From NCBI GenBank assembly GCA_028583405.1, contig CM053252.1:37979240-38043239 (forward strand): DNA of 64,000 nucleotides, written 5' to 3'. Position numbers and translations under genes: made by a program. Shown here piece by piece: positions 10,247 through 19,835 of the stretch (within the stretch, counting starts at the first letter, position 1; the number at the start of each line of letters is the position of its first letter). The stretch comes from Pogonophryne albipinna. Its lineage: Eukaryota; Chordata; Actinopteri; Perciformes; Artedidraconidae. Below the pieces are notes generated by a model, which saw only the letters and a program-made list of their open reading frames with translations, had not been told where the DNA came from and ran no database searches.

Positions 10247-11490
10247 TCTCCTCACCTCATACCTCAAAGACCGTACCTACAGGGTAACTTGGAGAGGGTC
10301 CGAGTCCGACCCTTGTCAATTAACTACAGGGGTCCCTCAGGGCTTTGTTTTTAGTCCCCTCCTCTTCTCCCTGTACACAAACTCGCTCAGATCAGTCATT
10401 AGCCCGCATGGTTTTTCATACCACTGCTACGCTGACGACACCCAATTAATTCTGTCCTTTCCCCGCTCAGAGACCCAGGTTGTCGCACGCATCTCTGCTT
10501 GTCTAGCTGACATCTCTCAGTGGATGTCTGCTCATCACCTCAAGCTCAACCTTGACAAGACTGAACTGCTTTTCCTTCCGGGAAAAGATTGTCCCACTTT
10601 TGACCTGACAATCAACATCGGCACCTCTGTTGTTTCCCCGACTCAGACTGCAAGGAATCTGGGTGTGATCCTAGATAACAACCTGTCCTTCACTGCAAAC
10701 ATCGCTGCTACAACCCGTTGCTGCAGATACACGCTTTACAACATCAGGAGGATACGTCCCCAGCTGACCCAGAAAGCCACGCAGGTTCTGGTCCAGGCTC
10801 TCGTCACCTCACGCCTAGACTACTGCAACTCCCTCCTGGCTGGTCTACCTGCATGTGCCATCCGACCTCTGCAGCTCATCCAGAATGCAGCGGCTCGTCT
10901 GGTCTTCAACCTTCCTAAATTCTCCCACACCACTCCGCTCCTCCGCTCCCTCCACTGGCTTCCGGTAACTGCTAGAATCCACTTCAAGACACTGGTACTT
11001 GCATACCATGCTGCGAATGGATCTGGCCCTTCCTACATCCAGGACATGGTTAAACTGTACACCCCAGCGCGTGCACTACGCTCTGCATCAGCCAAACGAC
11101 TCGCTGCACCCTCGCTGCGAGGGGGACCCAAGTTCCCATCAGCAAAAACACGTGGGTTTGCTATCCTGGCTCCAAAATGGTGGAATGAGCTCCCCATTGA
11201 CATCAGGACAGCAGAAAGCTTACACACCTTCCGGCGCAGACTGAAAACTCATCTCTTTCGACTCCACTTCGAGCGATAGAATTACTAACAAAGAACTGCT
11301 AACAGAGCACTTATATACTAATAAAGGACTGGCTTATCTATAGCCAGTTGAGTAGCACTTGAAATGTTTGCCTCTATGAAACCTGAGGTCTGTTTTCTTC
11401 AAGGTTGTGTCTTCCTGGTGGAATGTACTTATTGTAAGTCGCTTTGGATAAAAGCGTCAGCTAAATGCAATGTAATGTAATGTAATGATA
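10247..11490 (+). mobile_element. L2 LINE, 3' part with reverse transcriptase
   Basis: Reverse transcriptase read in one open frame from about 10255 (SYLKDRTYRVTWRG) to the stop at 11277-11279. Landmarks: TTGVPQGFVFSPLLF, the catalytic motif YHCYADDTQLI near 10425, LNLDKTELL, NLGVILDNNLSF, and SRLDYCNSLLAGLP, followed by NAAARLV and SLHWLPV. It ends with the fish L2 3' tail: AGTCGCTTTGGATAAAAGCG and a run of ATGTA/TAATG units to 11487. It is 5'-truncated (no endonuclease). The RT part has no internal stop from about 10255 to 11276, so the insertion is not very old. Confidence 0.93.
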
Positions 11491-11757
11491 TTGTGGTCAT
11501 TGTTAAAAAATGTCTGCTATTATTATGAGTATTATTATTTGTATAATACACTTTCTGCCTTCCTGTCATTAGGAGTTAGAAATGTAATGGCTATGTAATA
11601 GATTAGATTAGAACCTTCATTATCCTAAACTGCTGGGACATTTCGCCAATACCTTTATATTGTCTACTCTTCACTTACTTGTCAGCATAGGTCGGCATTA
11701 ATGTACAGAGCCGACAGAAGACCTTGTTTATATTGGCATCATATTGAGAGGTGCAGC

Positions 11758-11993
11758 CAGTGACGCGTCCTAAAACCAGGAAGTAAGCTGCTGGTTCCCT
11801 CGACAAAAAGCAATGGGATTTCCCCACAGGGTTTTGGAAAATAGCTGGAAATAAGGTCTGTGGAAAACAAACCTGTTTGATAAATGCACGTTTTGTTCAG
11901 CCGGATAATCTCCACATGTCTACCCTACTTTTATAATTTTCTAATCATAAATCTAATCGATAGATTATAAAAGGGTTTTAGGACGCGTCACTG
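11758..11993. mobile_element. MITE with 20-bp perfect TIR
   Basis: 236 bp bounded by CAGTGACGCGTCCTAAAACC and its exact reverse complement. A second, more divergent and inverted copy lies at about 61902-62130 (right end TTTTAGGAGGCGTCACTG). No coding potential. Target duplication not resolved. Confidence 0.85.
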
Positions 11994-12371
11994 CACCACT
12001 AGAAGCCAGCTCCATCGATCAAGCTGAAACTTTCTCTCCCTCTTCTTCTCATGCTCCCTGTCACTCTCCTTTAACTCCTCCGGTGACTTTCTTTGATTAG
12101 AAGACAGTTTTTTGCCCGGCGCTTGGCCGGTTACCGCTGGTATTAAAAACATTTTGGCGAATGGTTAGGTGGCGCGATAGTCTGTAGTGAAGAAGGAGCG
12201 CGCTCACGGGAGCCTGCTCGCGGTGCGCTCCGCAGCAAACAGCTGTTTATTTTTTTAAAGCAATATTTTAGTGGCCCGAGCGGGCAAGTGGAAAGTACGT
12301 TATGCTGGCCCGGGGTGTCTAAATAGTGCTTCCGGGCCAGCGGGCCATTTATAATGTCGAGCCCTGGGTGT

Positions 12372-13092
12372 CATTATACCAGTTACTGAGCCCACAGACT
12401 GGGTCTCATCTATGGTGGCAGCACACAAAAAAGACAAGCAGGAAATAAGACTGTGTATCAATCCACAAGACCTCAACACAGCGCTGAAAAGACCACATCA
12501 CCCTATGATAACAGTAGAAGAGGTTGCAGCACAGATGTCAGGAGCAAAAGTGTTTTCTGTGCTAGATGCTAAAAGCTCCTTCTGGCAGATACGTCTCGAC
12601 AAGAAATCCTCCATGTTGACAACCTTCAGTACTCCATTTGGGCGGTACAGATTCCTACGGATGCCGTTCGGCATTAGCTCTGCTAGTGAGGTATTTCAAC
12701 GCTCGATGGAACAGCTGTTTGCAGGTTACCCATGTTCTGTCATCGTTGACGACATCATCATTGGTGGCCGCGGAGTTGCTGAGAATGATGCCAACCTCAA
12801 GAAGCTGCTGGAACGAGTGAGAGAAGTCAACCTAAAGCTGAATCCAGCCAAGTGCAAGTTTTGCCTGGATCATGTAGGATATGTAGGTCACATTTTCACA
12901 AGTGAAGGCCTAAAGGCAGACCCTCCTAAGACAGATGCAATCACTAACATGCCAGTCCCCACAGACGTTGTCTCACTACAGCGTTTCCTCGGTATGGTTA
13001 ACTACCTCGGCAAGTTCATCCCGAACTTCAGCAACATCGCAGCACCACTGAGAAAACTCATCCACAAGGACACTGCATGGTGTTGGTTCTAG
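12372..13092 (+). pseudogene. gypsy reverse transcriptase
   Basis: RT fingers and palm: VLDAKSSFWQIRLD (first catalytic aspartate), TPFGRYRFLRMPFGISSA, and PCSVIVDDIIIGG (the two catalytic aspartates, with VDD where YIDD is usual), then GYVGHIFTSEGL and RFLGMVNYLGKFIPN. The frame ends at an in-frame TAG (13090-13092) at the RT to RNase H boundary, but the same frame continues directly into RNase H, so this is a point mutation, not a natural end. The amino-terminal part is upstream of the insertion (about 9657-10000). Confidence 0.92.
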
Positions 13093-14168
13093 CAGCATCA
13101 GGATGCATTTGACCTTCTTAGATCTTGCTTATCAAGTCCACCTGTCCTGTCATACTATGATGTCAAAAGACCAGTCACGCTCACCTGTGATGCGTCATGC
13201 TACGGACTTGGAGCAGCGTGCATTCAAGATGGCAGGCCAGTAGCGTTTGCATCACGCACCCTCACTGACACAGAGACAAGGAATGCACAAATTGAAAAAG
13301 AACTGCTAGCTGTCGTGTTTGCCTGTACAAAATTAAAAGACTATGTGTATGGAAAGCCTGTAGTGGTGGAGACTGACCACCAACCTTTAGGGACTATCTT
13401 AAAGAAGCCCATCCTCACAGCCCCTTCCCGTCTGCAGAGAATGTTGCTCCGGCTGCAGAGCTATGACATCAGTTTGGTGTACAAAAAGGGCAAGTATATG
13501 TATGTAGCAGACACTTTTTCACGTGCCCCAACCACGCAAACATCTCAAAGCCCTGCTGAAAATGATGCTTATGAAGTTATGTCTGTGAGCTACATCTCCA
13601 CAGCCCGTCTGGAAGAACTCAGAAAGCACACAGCAGAGGACGAAGATCTGCAAGCCCTCAGTGCAGTCATTAATAGAGGATGGCCCATCCAACAGAATCA
13701 GCTCCAACCTGCTGTCCGTCTCTTCTTTCCCTACAGAGATGAAATGACAGTAGAAGAGAGAATTGTCATGAAAGGCCACAAAACTGTCATTCCTCAGTCC
13801 CTGCACAGAGAGTACATCAAAATAGTGCACAGAGGACACCCCGGCATTGAAGCAACCAAACGCAGAGCAAGAAGCATCATCTTTTGGCCAGAAATGTCTA
13901 GAGACATCACTGAGGAGTTGCTTTCATGTGCAGTGTGCAACAGCACCATATCTCATCAGCAAAAGGAGCCCCTCCAGCTTCATCCTGTGCCAGATCTCCC
14001 ATGGTCCACACTGGCAACAGACATCTTCGAGTGGCATGGAAAACGGTATCAGGTGCTGGTTGACTCATACTCTGGCTGGTTTGAAATCGACCTTCTCCGG
14101 GATGTGACCTCATCAACTGTGATAACTAAATTGAAGAGACATTTCTCTGTTTTCGGCACACTACACAC
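13093..14168 (+). pseudogene. gypsy RNase H and integrase, first part
   Basis: RNase H with TCDASCYGLGA (Asp), EKELLAVVFACTKL (Glu) and VETDHQPLGT (Asp). It is followed by the integrase HHCC zinc domain (HREYIKIVHRGHPG ... CAVCN) and the first core aspartate (WSTLATDIFEW) with the YSGWFEIDLL segment. Interrupted at 14168 by the hAT element 14169-14607. Confidence 0.92.
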
Positions 14169-14607
14169 CAGAGGTTGCGCTATACTTTTTCGCTGCCCGT
14201 CATTTTGACGGACAGGATCGTAACATTTTCGTCAAAATCCATTATTACCCGTCGGTCTGTACACAACTGACGGGGGGGGGGGGCGGAAGAGCACGCTCGT
14301 GAACTGTCAACGGTGGGGGGGGGGGGATTAGCGCCGGTGTTATGCCGTGTTGTGCATGCCCACTGCACCTCGCGGGAGCGCGCCACAGCGTAAAGCATAA
14401 ACTCCCAGACATTTCAATGATTTGTACGGCATAGTTAGGTCTGGAAACGACATAAGGGCATAACACCGGAGCCCTGCTGTGGGGAAACTTTGGCGCTGTT
14501 CTGAGTTTGTTCTAATCCGTCAAAATGACGGACTGCTTTCAGATTTTTCCGTCATTGTCAAAAGAATTCCGTCATAGACGAAATATATTCGGTTAACGCA
14601 ACCTCTG
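14169..14607. mobile_element. hAT MITE inside gypsy integrase
   Basis: 439 bp with inverted ends CAGAGGTTGCG / CGCAACCTCTG. The flanks CTACACAC (14161-14168) and CCACACAC (14608-14615) are an 8-bp duplication with one mismatch, typical for hAT. The interior has CCGTCATTTTGACGG-type subterminal repeats and two long G runs near 14270 and 14320. No coding capacity. Confidence 0.88.
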
Positions 14608-14615
14608 CCACACAC

Positions 14616-15392
14616 ACTCATCTCTGATAATGCTGGACAGTACGCCAGTCAGCATTTCAAGGACTTTGCAAAACAGTGGGACTTTGTTCACATCACCAGC
14701 AGTCCTGAATACCCACAGTCAAACGGACTAGCAGAGAGAGCAGTTCGCAGTGCAAAACAGCTGATGGAACGTTCACACAGAGATGGCACAGATGTCTTCC
14801 TCAACCTGGTAAATCTCAGAAACATTCCCCGTGATCTGACATTAGGCTCTCCTGCTGAACGCCTGATGTCGCGACAAACACGTGCAGCCATCCCTGTGAG
14901 CACCAAACTGTTACAGCCAAACCCAAAAGATGCACAACTAATCAGAACACAACTCCTCATCCTAAAGCGCCACTATGACATCTCAAGTTCTCCTCTGAAA
15001 CCCCTGGCAGAGGGACAAGTGATCAGGATGTAGACCCCAAAAGGATACGATCGGCTTGGCGTTGTCAAGGAAGTGAGCGAGAAACCACGCTCTTACATAA
15101 TCCAAGCCAACGGGACTTCATACAGACGGAATCGTCGTCACATCATTCCTGTTCCCGAGCCGTCGCCCCAGCAACAGCAGCCTCAAGATTTCGACCCTCA
15201 AAACACCGACCCCTCTATGATGGACTGTGTACCCCACACACCACAAACACCTGAGAGAAACAGCAGGCTGACACAGAACAGTTCCCCTTCACTACCAAGA
15301 CACACATCACATTTCCCTTGCAACAACAGTGACACACCATACATAACACGATCAGGTCACACATGCAAACCAAACCCTAAATATGTGCAGTA
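14616..15392 (+). pseudogene. gypsy integrase, second part
   Basis: Resumes with LISDNAGQYAS (second core aspartate) and SPEYPQSNGLAERAVRS (core glutamate), so the DDE triad is intact, then the C-terminal domain (GYDRLGVVKEV, YRRNRRHIIPV) and a proline- and glutamine-rich tail ending at TAA 15390-15392. An in-frame TAG at 15031-15033 splits it. Confidence 0.92.
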
Positions 15393-15557
15393 ACACTGTT
15401 GGACAATCTTGTTAAAGTGATATGTTTAGTCATTTCCTTCTCCTGTTACCTGGTAAGGTATTTAGTCATGGTTTTTTGTTTGTGTCACCAAATGCTAAAG
15501 GAATGTTCAATATCATCTGCCTTAAATGTTATTTACTTTCAGATAGAAACATCAGCT

Positions 15558-15795
15558 AAAGAGAAGGGATGTAGATCATTCTCATATGATTAAGTTTGTC
15601 CTTTGCAGGCCACCGTAGCTGGTGCGCCACCCGGTGACGTGTTAAGGTAATAGGCATTCAGTTGTTAGTCGGCATGCAACGTACATGTTCACTGTACATG
15701 CTGTGGTCATAAATAAAGCCACCACTTGCCTATGCATTGTGTATTCCTTGTACATACACACATGCATGTATTAAGAAGTATCGACAACTTCTACA
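15558..15795 (+). repeat. polypurine tract and full-length 3' LTR
   Basis: AAAGAGAAGGGA (15558-15569) is the polypurine tract. The LTR follows directly at 15570, begins TGTAG and ends CTACA at 15795 (226 bp), the expected inverted TG...CA ends. It contains the polyadenylation signal AATAAA. The 7 bases after it, TGGTGTC, are the same as the start of the primer-binding site after the 5' LTR. Confidence 0.85.
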
Positions 15796-16367
15796 TGGTG
15801 TCTGCCTGTGCTTAGAGGGAATTACAGATATCGTTACATACTATTTAGGTTCTCGGTTGTTTGTCGATTTGACTGTTTAGCGCAGTGTAATTGTGTTTAT
15901 TTAGCTCATTTGTATTTTAAATATTCAATTTAAAGGAATGGAATACATACATTATATATATGTGTATGCTAACTGAGCGAGCATGTCAAGCTAAGAGCTT
16001 GACAGATGGAACAATGCATGTACTTCTTATTTTTACAAGAATCTGATTTTGTGTAAGTTTTAAATATTCATTGAAGGTGTCTTGCACATTTGAATGTTTA
16101 TTTATTTAAAACATGTATTAGTTGCTATACTGGAGACATGTACATATGTATAATTATATTATTATTTTAAGTGTGGTTTAAAGTAAACTTATATAAAGTT
16201 ATTTGGTTGAGCCAAGTAACCCAGGTGGATGCAATCAGGTAATTAGGACAGAGCCTCTGTTTTTAGATGAGGCTTGTGGCCATGCTGTAGGCCTGACGTT
16301 TAAAATAAATGATCAAATCTTATCTGTTAAGATGAATGTTTTATTTAAAAGGTTTTTATTTATTTGT
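15796..16367. other. intergenic, nothing recognised
   Basis: AT-rich. It contains the sequence CAAATAAATAAAAACC on the minus strand near 16350-16365, which would serve as a polyadenylation signal for the coding-like segment at 16368-16667. Confidence 0.3.
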
Positions 16368-16667
16368 TTAAGGAGGGACCCCAGAGCCAAGGGCAGGTCG
16401 AGCAGACCGCCTTCTCCCGCCGCAGGCAGGATCAAACTCTTGGTCCGGCAGCTTCCCCGGTGATGGGCTCCGTGTAACAAGTCTGTTAGTCTGTGCGGGG
16501 AGCCGCGCCGTGCCCAGGTACTCCCCGTTCTGCCCTATCTGCACCACCGTGATGCTGCTGTCATCGCTCGCCTCTCCTCCGGTGGTGCCCTCGGCTCCCT
16601 CCGCCGCCACACTGCCCAGCTCACTGGAGATCACTATCCCGTCGGGGGTCGCCAGTCTCTGGCTCTG
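16368..16667 (-). CDS. unidentified GC-rich coding-like segment
   Basis: Function unknown. A 300-bp GC-rich island in AT-rich surroundings reads open on the minus strand through SLATPDGIVISSELGSV, DDSSITVVQIGQNGEYLG and TARLPAQTNRLVTRSP to a TAA at 16368-16370, with GC-ending codons. A second frame is also open downstream of about 16450 (SLILPAAGEGGLLDLPLALG). A possible acceptor (AATAACAG) lies just upstream at about 16668. It may be a last exon, or a fragment of a retrocopied host mRNA, since AATAAATAAA follows directly. I do not recognise the family. Confidence 0.35.
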   Translation of the reverse strand, partial: QSQRLATPDGIVISSELGSVAAEGAEGTTGGEASDDSSITVVQIGQNGEYLGTARLPAQTNRLVTRSPSPGKLPDQEFDPACGGRRRSARPALGSGVPP

Positions 16668-18623
16668 TTATTTTGGGGGTCGCGGGCTGAAAACTCTCAT
16701 CATACTTAATCGATAGTAGCACATGGTATATATATTGTCCGACGTTGTAATGTTTGAATGTTGATATGTATTTGCTCATACTGTGCCTTTCACACAGACA
16801 ATAAAAGTGAATTCTGAAATGACAAATAGGTTTATGTTTCAAGTTTATTTGGATTAAAAACGTGTTTTTAAACTCTTCTGTTCAAAGTTGATATTTATTT
16901 TCTTAAAAGATGATATCTTTAAAAACATGCTGTTTGCCATTTTTAAAGTTTGATGGAAGACATTTAAATATAGGTCACTGACGTGGAGCTTTAGGCCTGC
17001 AATGCTTTAACAAAAAATGTTTTAATTTCAGTTTTGAAGAGTGATATGGATGTTAAATTCACAAATTAGTATGAATAATCTTAAACAAGAACAGGATCTT
17101 GAGCCATGAGGCCTGTTTTTAAAGTACAGAAACATTCAGAATGCATGAGGATTCCTTCAAAGGTGTTGTAATAGACCCACTCTTAATTTATAAAGTCATA
17201 ATAATAAATGGGAATGATTGAGCTCATTAGTGGCCTTACTGGCCCTCCTAATTTGGTCTAAAAAAAGTCAATGATGATCATTGTGAAGGGGTGTCCAGCC
17301 CATATCAATAACATACCAAACTACAGGCTAATGTGAGATTCAGAAATTAGTTTTAAAAATCATGTTTTCATGTTATAGTAGGCCTACCTTACATGAACCT
17401 GTTTGCAAGCTTAAGACCCCATGATGTGATTATTTATATCTTAAAATAATAAGTTAATATTTTGTACAGCCCTCGGAGGATGTTGAAAAAATTGAAATGG
17501 CCCTTGAGAGGAAAAAGGTTCCCCACCCCTGGTCTAGTGTCAAGGTTGTCCATCTCTTAATGTCTCTTTCAATCTGTGAGTGGATCTTGTCATCATTTAT
17601 TTTATAGAGATGAGTCAGTTGTTTTGTTAGCGTTTAACCCTATGACCTAATAATAGTGAAAAGCTGTCATATTAAGAATAATTATCTTTAATTATTTTTT
17701 CCTGATATACAAATATTATAAAATGTTGGCTTGTTTGGTGGGACTTGAACATTTTCTTTATATAATTATTTGTAAAATATACTACATTTTACCAGATGCT
17801 GTGTTTGTCTAAAACAAATCCATCATTTTATATTACTGAATACAATACCAAAATACTTATAATAATAATATAATAATTATTAAAACTCTTAAAACAGAAT
17901 TGTCCAAACTGCATTGGCATTTCTTTGTATCTATACAAAGTCACGAAGACGAGACTTTTCCAGGACTCAAGAAGATAATTGGTTAATTTGTCAAGTCTTT
18001 CTTAGATCAAAAAGGCAGTTGAGTCTGTTGGTTTTTAGTATGACCACTTGAGGGCAGCAGAATATTAATTTAATGATTGTGTCTTTGATCAAAACACTCT
18101 TTAGTGCACTGATTCTTTTAAGTCCATTCTGTTATTTAGTTTCAATTCTTTAAAACATTAGGAAGAATATTATGGGCTATGACAATTAAATGTGTTGAAT
18201 CAGTCTTCTACATAATTGTAACACAAGATCCCCAAATCTGAATGTGATTTTTTTTAATGACCTCCATATGAAAAAATGTCTGATGTTTAGCCAAAGCAGC
18301 AAAGTATGTTCAAGTGTCATTTCATTTAATCCTAGCAGATAGTTATTTAGTGAGTGGAAAGCATTACACTCTTTATACATTTTATAATATGTGTTGTGAT
18401 GATGAACCACAAGCCTCTGATAAACCTTCTCTCTCTGCTGTCCCCCCTAATTGGAGCGCAAAACTGAAAGGGATGAAGGTGAGAGTTTCTTATCTCTACT
18501 CAGCAAGAAGCACTGCTGGAATGTGAGGGAGAATCTGTCCTCTTCTTCTAACTGGGAACTTTATCTGCAGGAACATTTGCTCATAAGTGCCTCACCCAGG
18601 AATGTATATGTGGGTGTTTGACC

Positions 18624-18625
<2 letters not shown>
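16668..18625. other. intergenic, AT-rich
   Basis: No gene recognised. Near 17510-17535 the sequence GGTTCCCCACCCCTGG looks like one end of an hAT-Charlie-type element, but no partner end or duplication was found. Confidence 0.35.
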
Positions 18626-18785
<160 letters not shown>

Positions 18786-19194
18786 CACTGCACAACCTGA
18801 CCCAAGTTCTTGCCTCACTATCCTCCCTAACTTCCTCACAACATTTTAGTAAAGAAATACCAAAAGAAACAAATGTATTATTTATGATCAAAGATATTCA
18901 ATGATGTAATAGGACTCATACCTATTGCTGCATTTTATTTGTCTTAAAACTATTTAAAGCATTAAGCAAAACAGTATCCTCACTTGTTTTTGCCGGCACA
19001 TTGCAGTATGTCTTAGCGTGTTACCTCCACCTGTTGACAGGACCTCAGCCAAGCCAAGGCCAATATGCATAAAGCGTAACCCGGATAACTTTCAAACTAA
19101 ACATGACATGGGTAGACAAAAGCAAAAAATGGCACAATTCTTAAACTTGCCGGGATGTTACCTGTGTCCCTCAGAGGTGAATCTAGTCACACAC

Positions 19195-19195
<1 letters not shown>

Positions 19196-19275
<80 letters not shown>
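19196..19275. repeat. (GT)n microsatellite
   Basis: About 80 bp of uninterrupted GT repeat. The surrounding ORFs are repeat artefacts. Confidence 0.98.
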
Positions 19276-19276
<1 letters not shown>

Positions 19277-19566
19277 TGTTATTATGTCGGCTAATCCTAG
19301 GTTCTCTTTGCTTTGTTTCACTGGAACCCCCCAAATATTGGCCGATGGTTATTCGAGTAAGACTGAATATTATAATTTATATAATTTACAATGAATATTA
19401 TGTACAATGATAATAAAAAAACATCACACACATAGTAAGGAAAAAGACATCCATTCAAAAAATAATTAAGCTTTTTTAGAAGGAAGCAGGAAGACTTGAG
19501 TAATTCAGCTTCGTTTGTTAATGATGGCCATGAAGCCAAGGTTTTTCTGGGGGGTGGGGTAATGGT

Positions 19567-19827
19567 CATAGCCGCGGGAAGTAGGGGTGCTGGAGGTGCT
19601 GCAGCACCCCCTGTTGGCGAATGGTGTACATTTGAAAAACTGAGCGACCACCTAAATAAAAATGATCAACTACATAAAATAGTTATGATTTGACTTAAAA
19701 TAAAGTAAAATCATAACTATGATTATGTCTGTATCTATATGTCAGCGGGCCGGCTCGTATCGCTCGCTGACGGCCGGCACCGCCTTTTCGCAGCACCCCC
19801 TAAGTAAAATGACTTCCCGCGGCTATG
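19567..19827. mobile_element. hAT-like MITE with 8-bp duplication
   Basis: 261 bp with inverted ends CATAGCCGCGGGAAGT / CTTCCCGCGGCTATG and perfect 8-bp duplications GTAATGGT (19559-19566 and 19828-19835). Subterminal GGGGTGCTG / CAGCACCCCC repeats are also found in the larger element at 26789-29110, so the two are related. Confidence 0.92.
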
Positions 19828-19835
19828 GTAATGGT

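Larger units (their letters stand above)
10001..12366 (+). mobile_element. hAT-like DNA transposon inside gypsy RT
   Basis: Inserted between the gypsy codons for 'QNIGV' and 'IIPVTEP'. Terminal inverted repeats are CAGGGGTAGACATTA (left) and CAGGGCTCGACATTA (right, reverse complement). GGTGT flanks both sides (9996-10000, 12367-12371), a 5-bp duplication, which fits the hAT subgroup with 5-bp duplications rather than 8. Subterminal CCGGGCCAG-type repeats are present at both ends. No transposase is left; the interior has been filled by an L2 LINE (10247-11490) and a MITE (11758-11993). Confidence 0.85.
7214..15795 (+). mobile_element. Ty3/gypsy LTR retrotransposon, interrupted
   Basis: Complete gag-pol order on the plus strand: LTR, primer-binding site, gag with zinc knuckle, protease, reverse transcriptase, RNase H, integrase, polypurine tract, LTR. 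RNase H before integrase places it in Ty3/gypsy; there is no chromodomain and no env. Three DNA transposons interrupt it (8610-9651, 10001-12366, 14169-14607), together about 3.85 kb, so the original element was about 4.7 kb. The 155 bp shared by the two LTRs are identical, which indicates a fairly recent insertion, yet the coding region has a gag frameshift and in-frame stops at 13090-13092 and 15031-15033. The 5' LTR lacks its first ~70 bp. The copy is inactive. Confidence 0.93.

Noticed and set aside
7194..15810. TGCCTGTG (7194-7201 and 15803-15810) as the gypsy target duplication
   Set aside because: The 5' LTR is truncated, so its true left flank is lost; the match is 12 bp away from the LTR edge and is probably chance.
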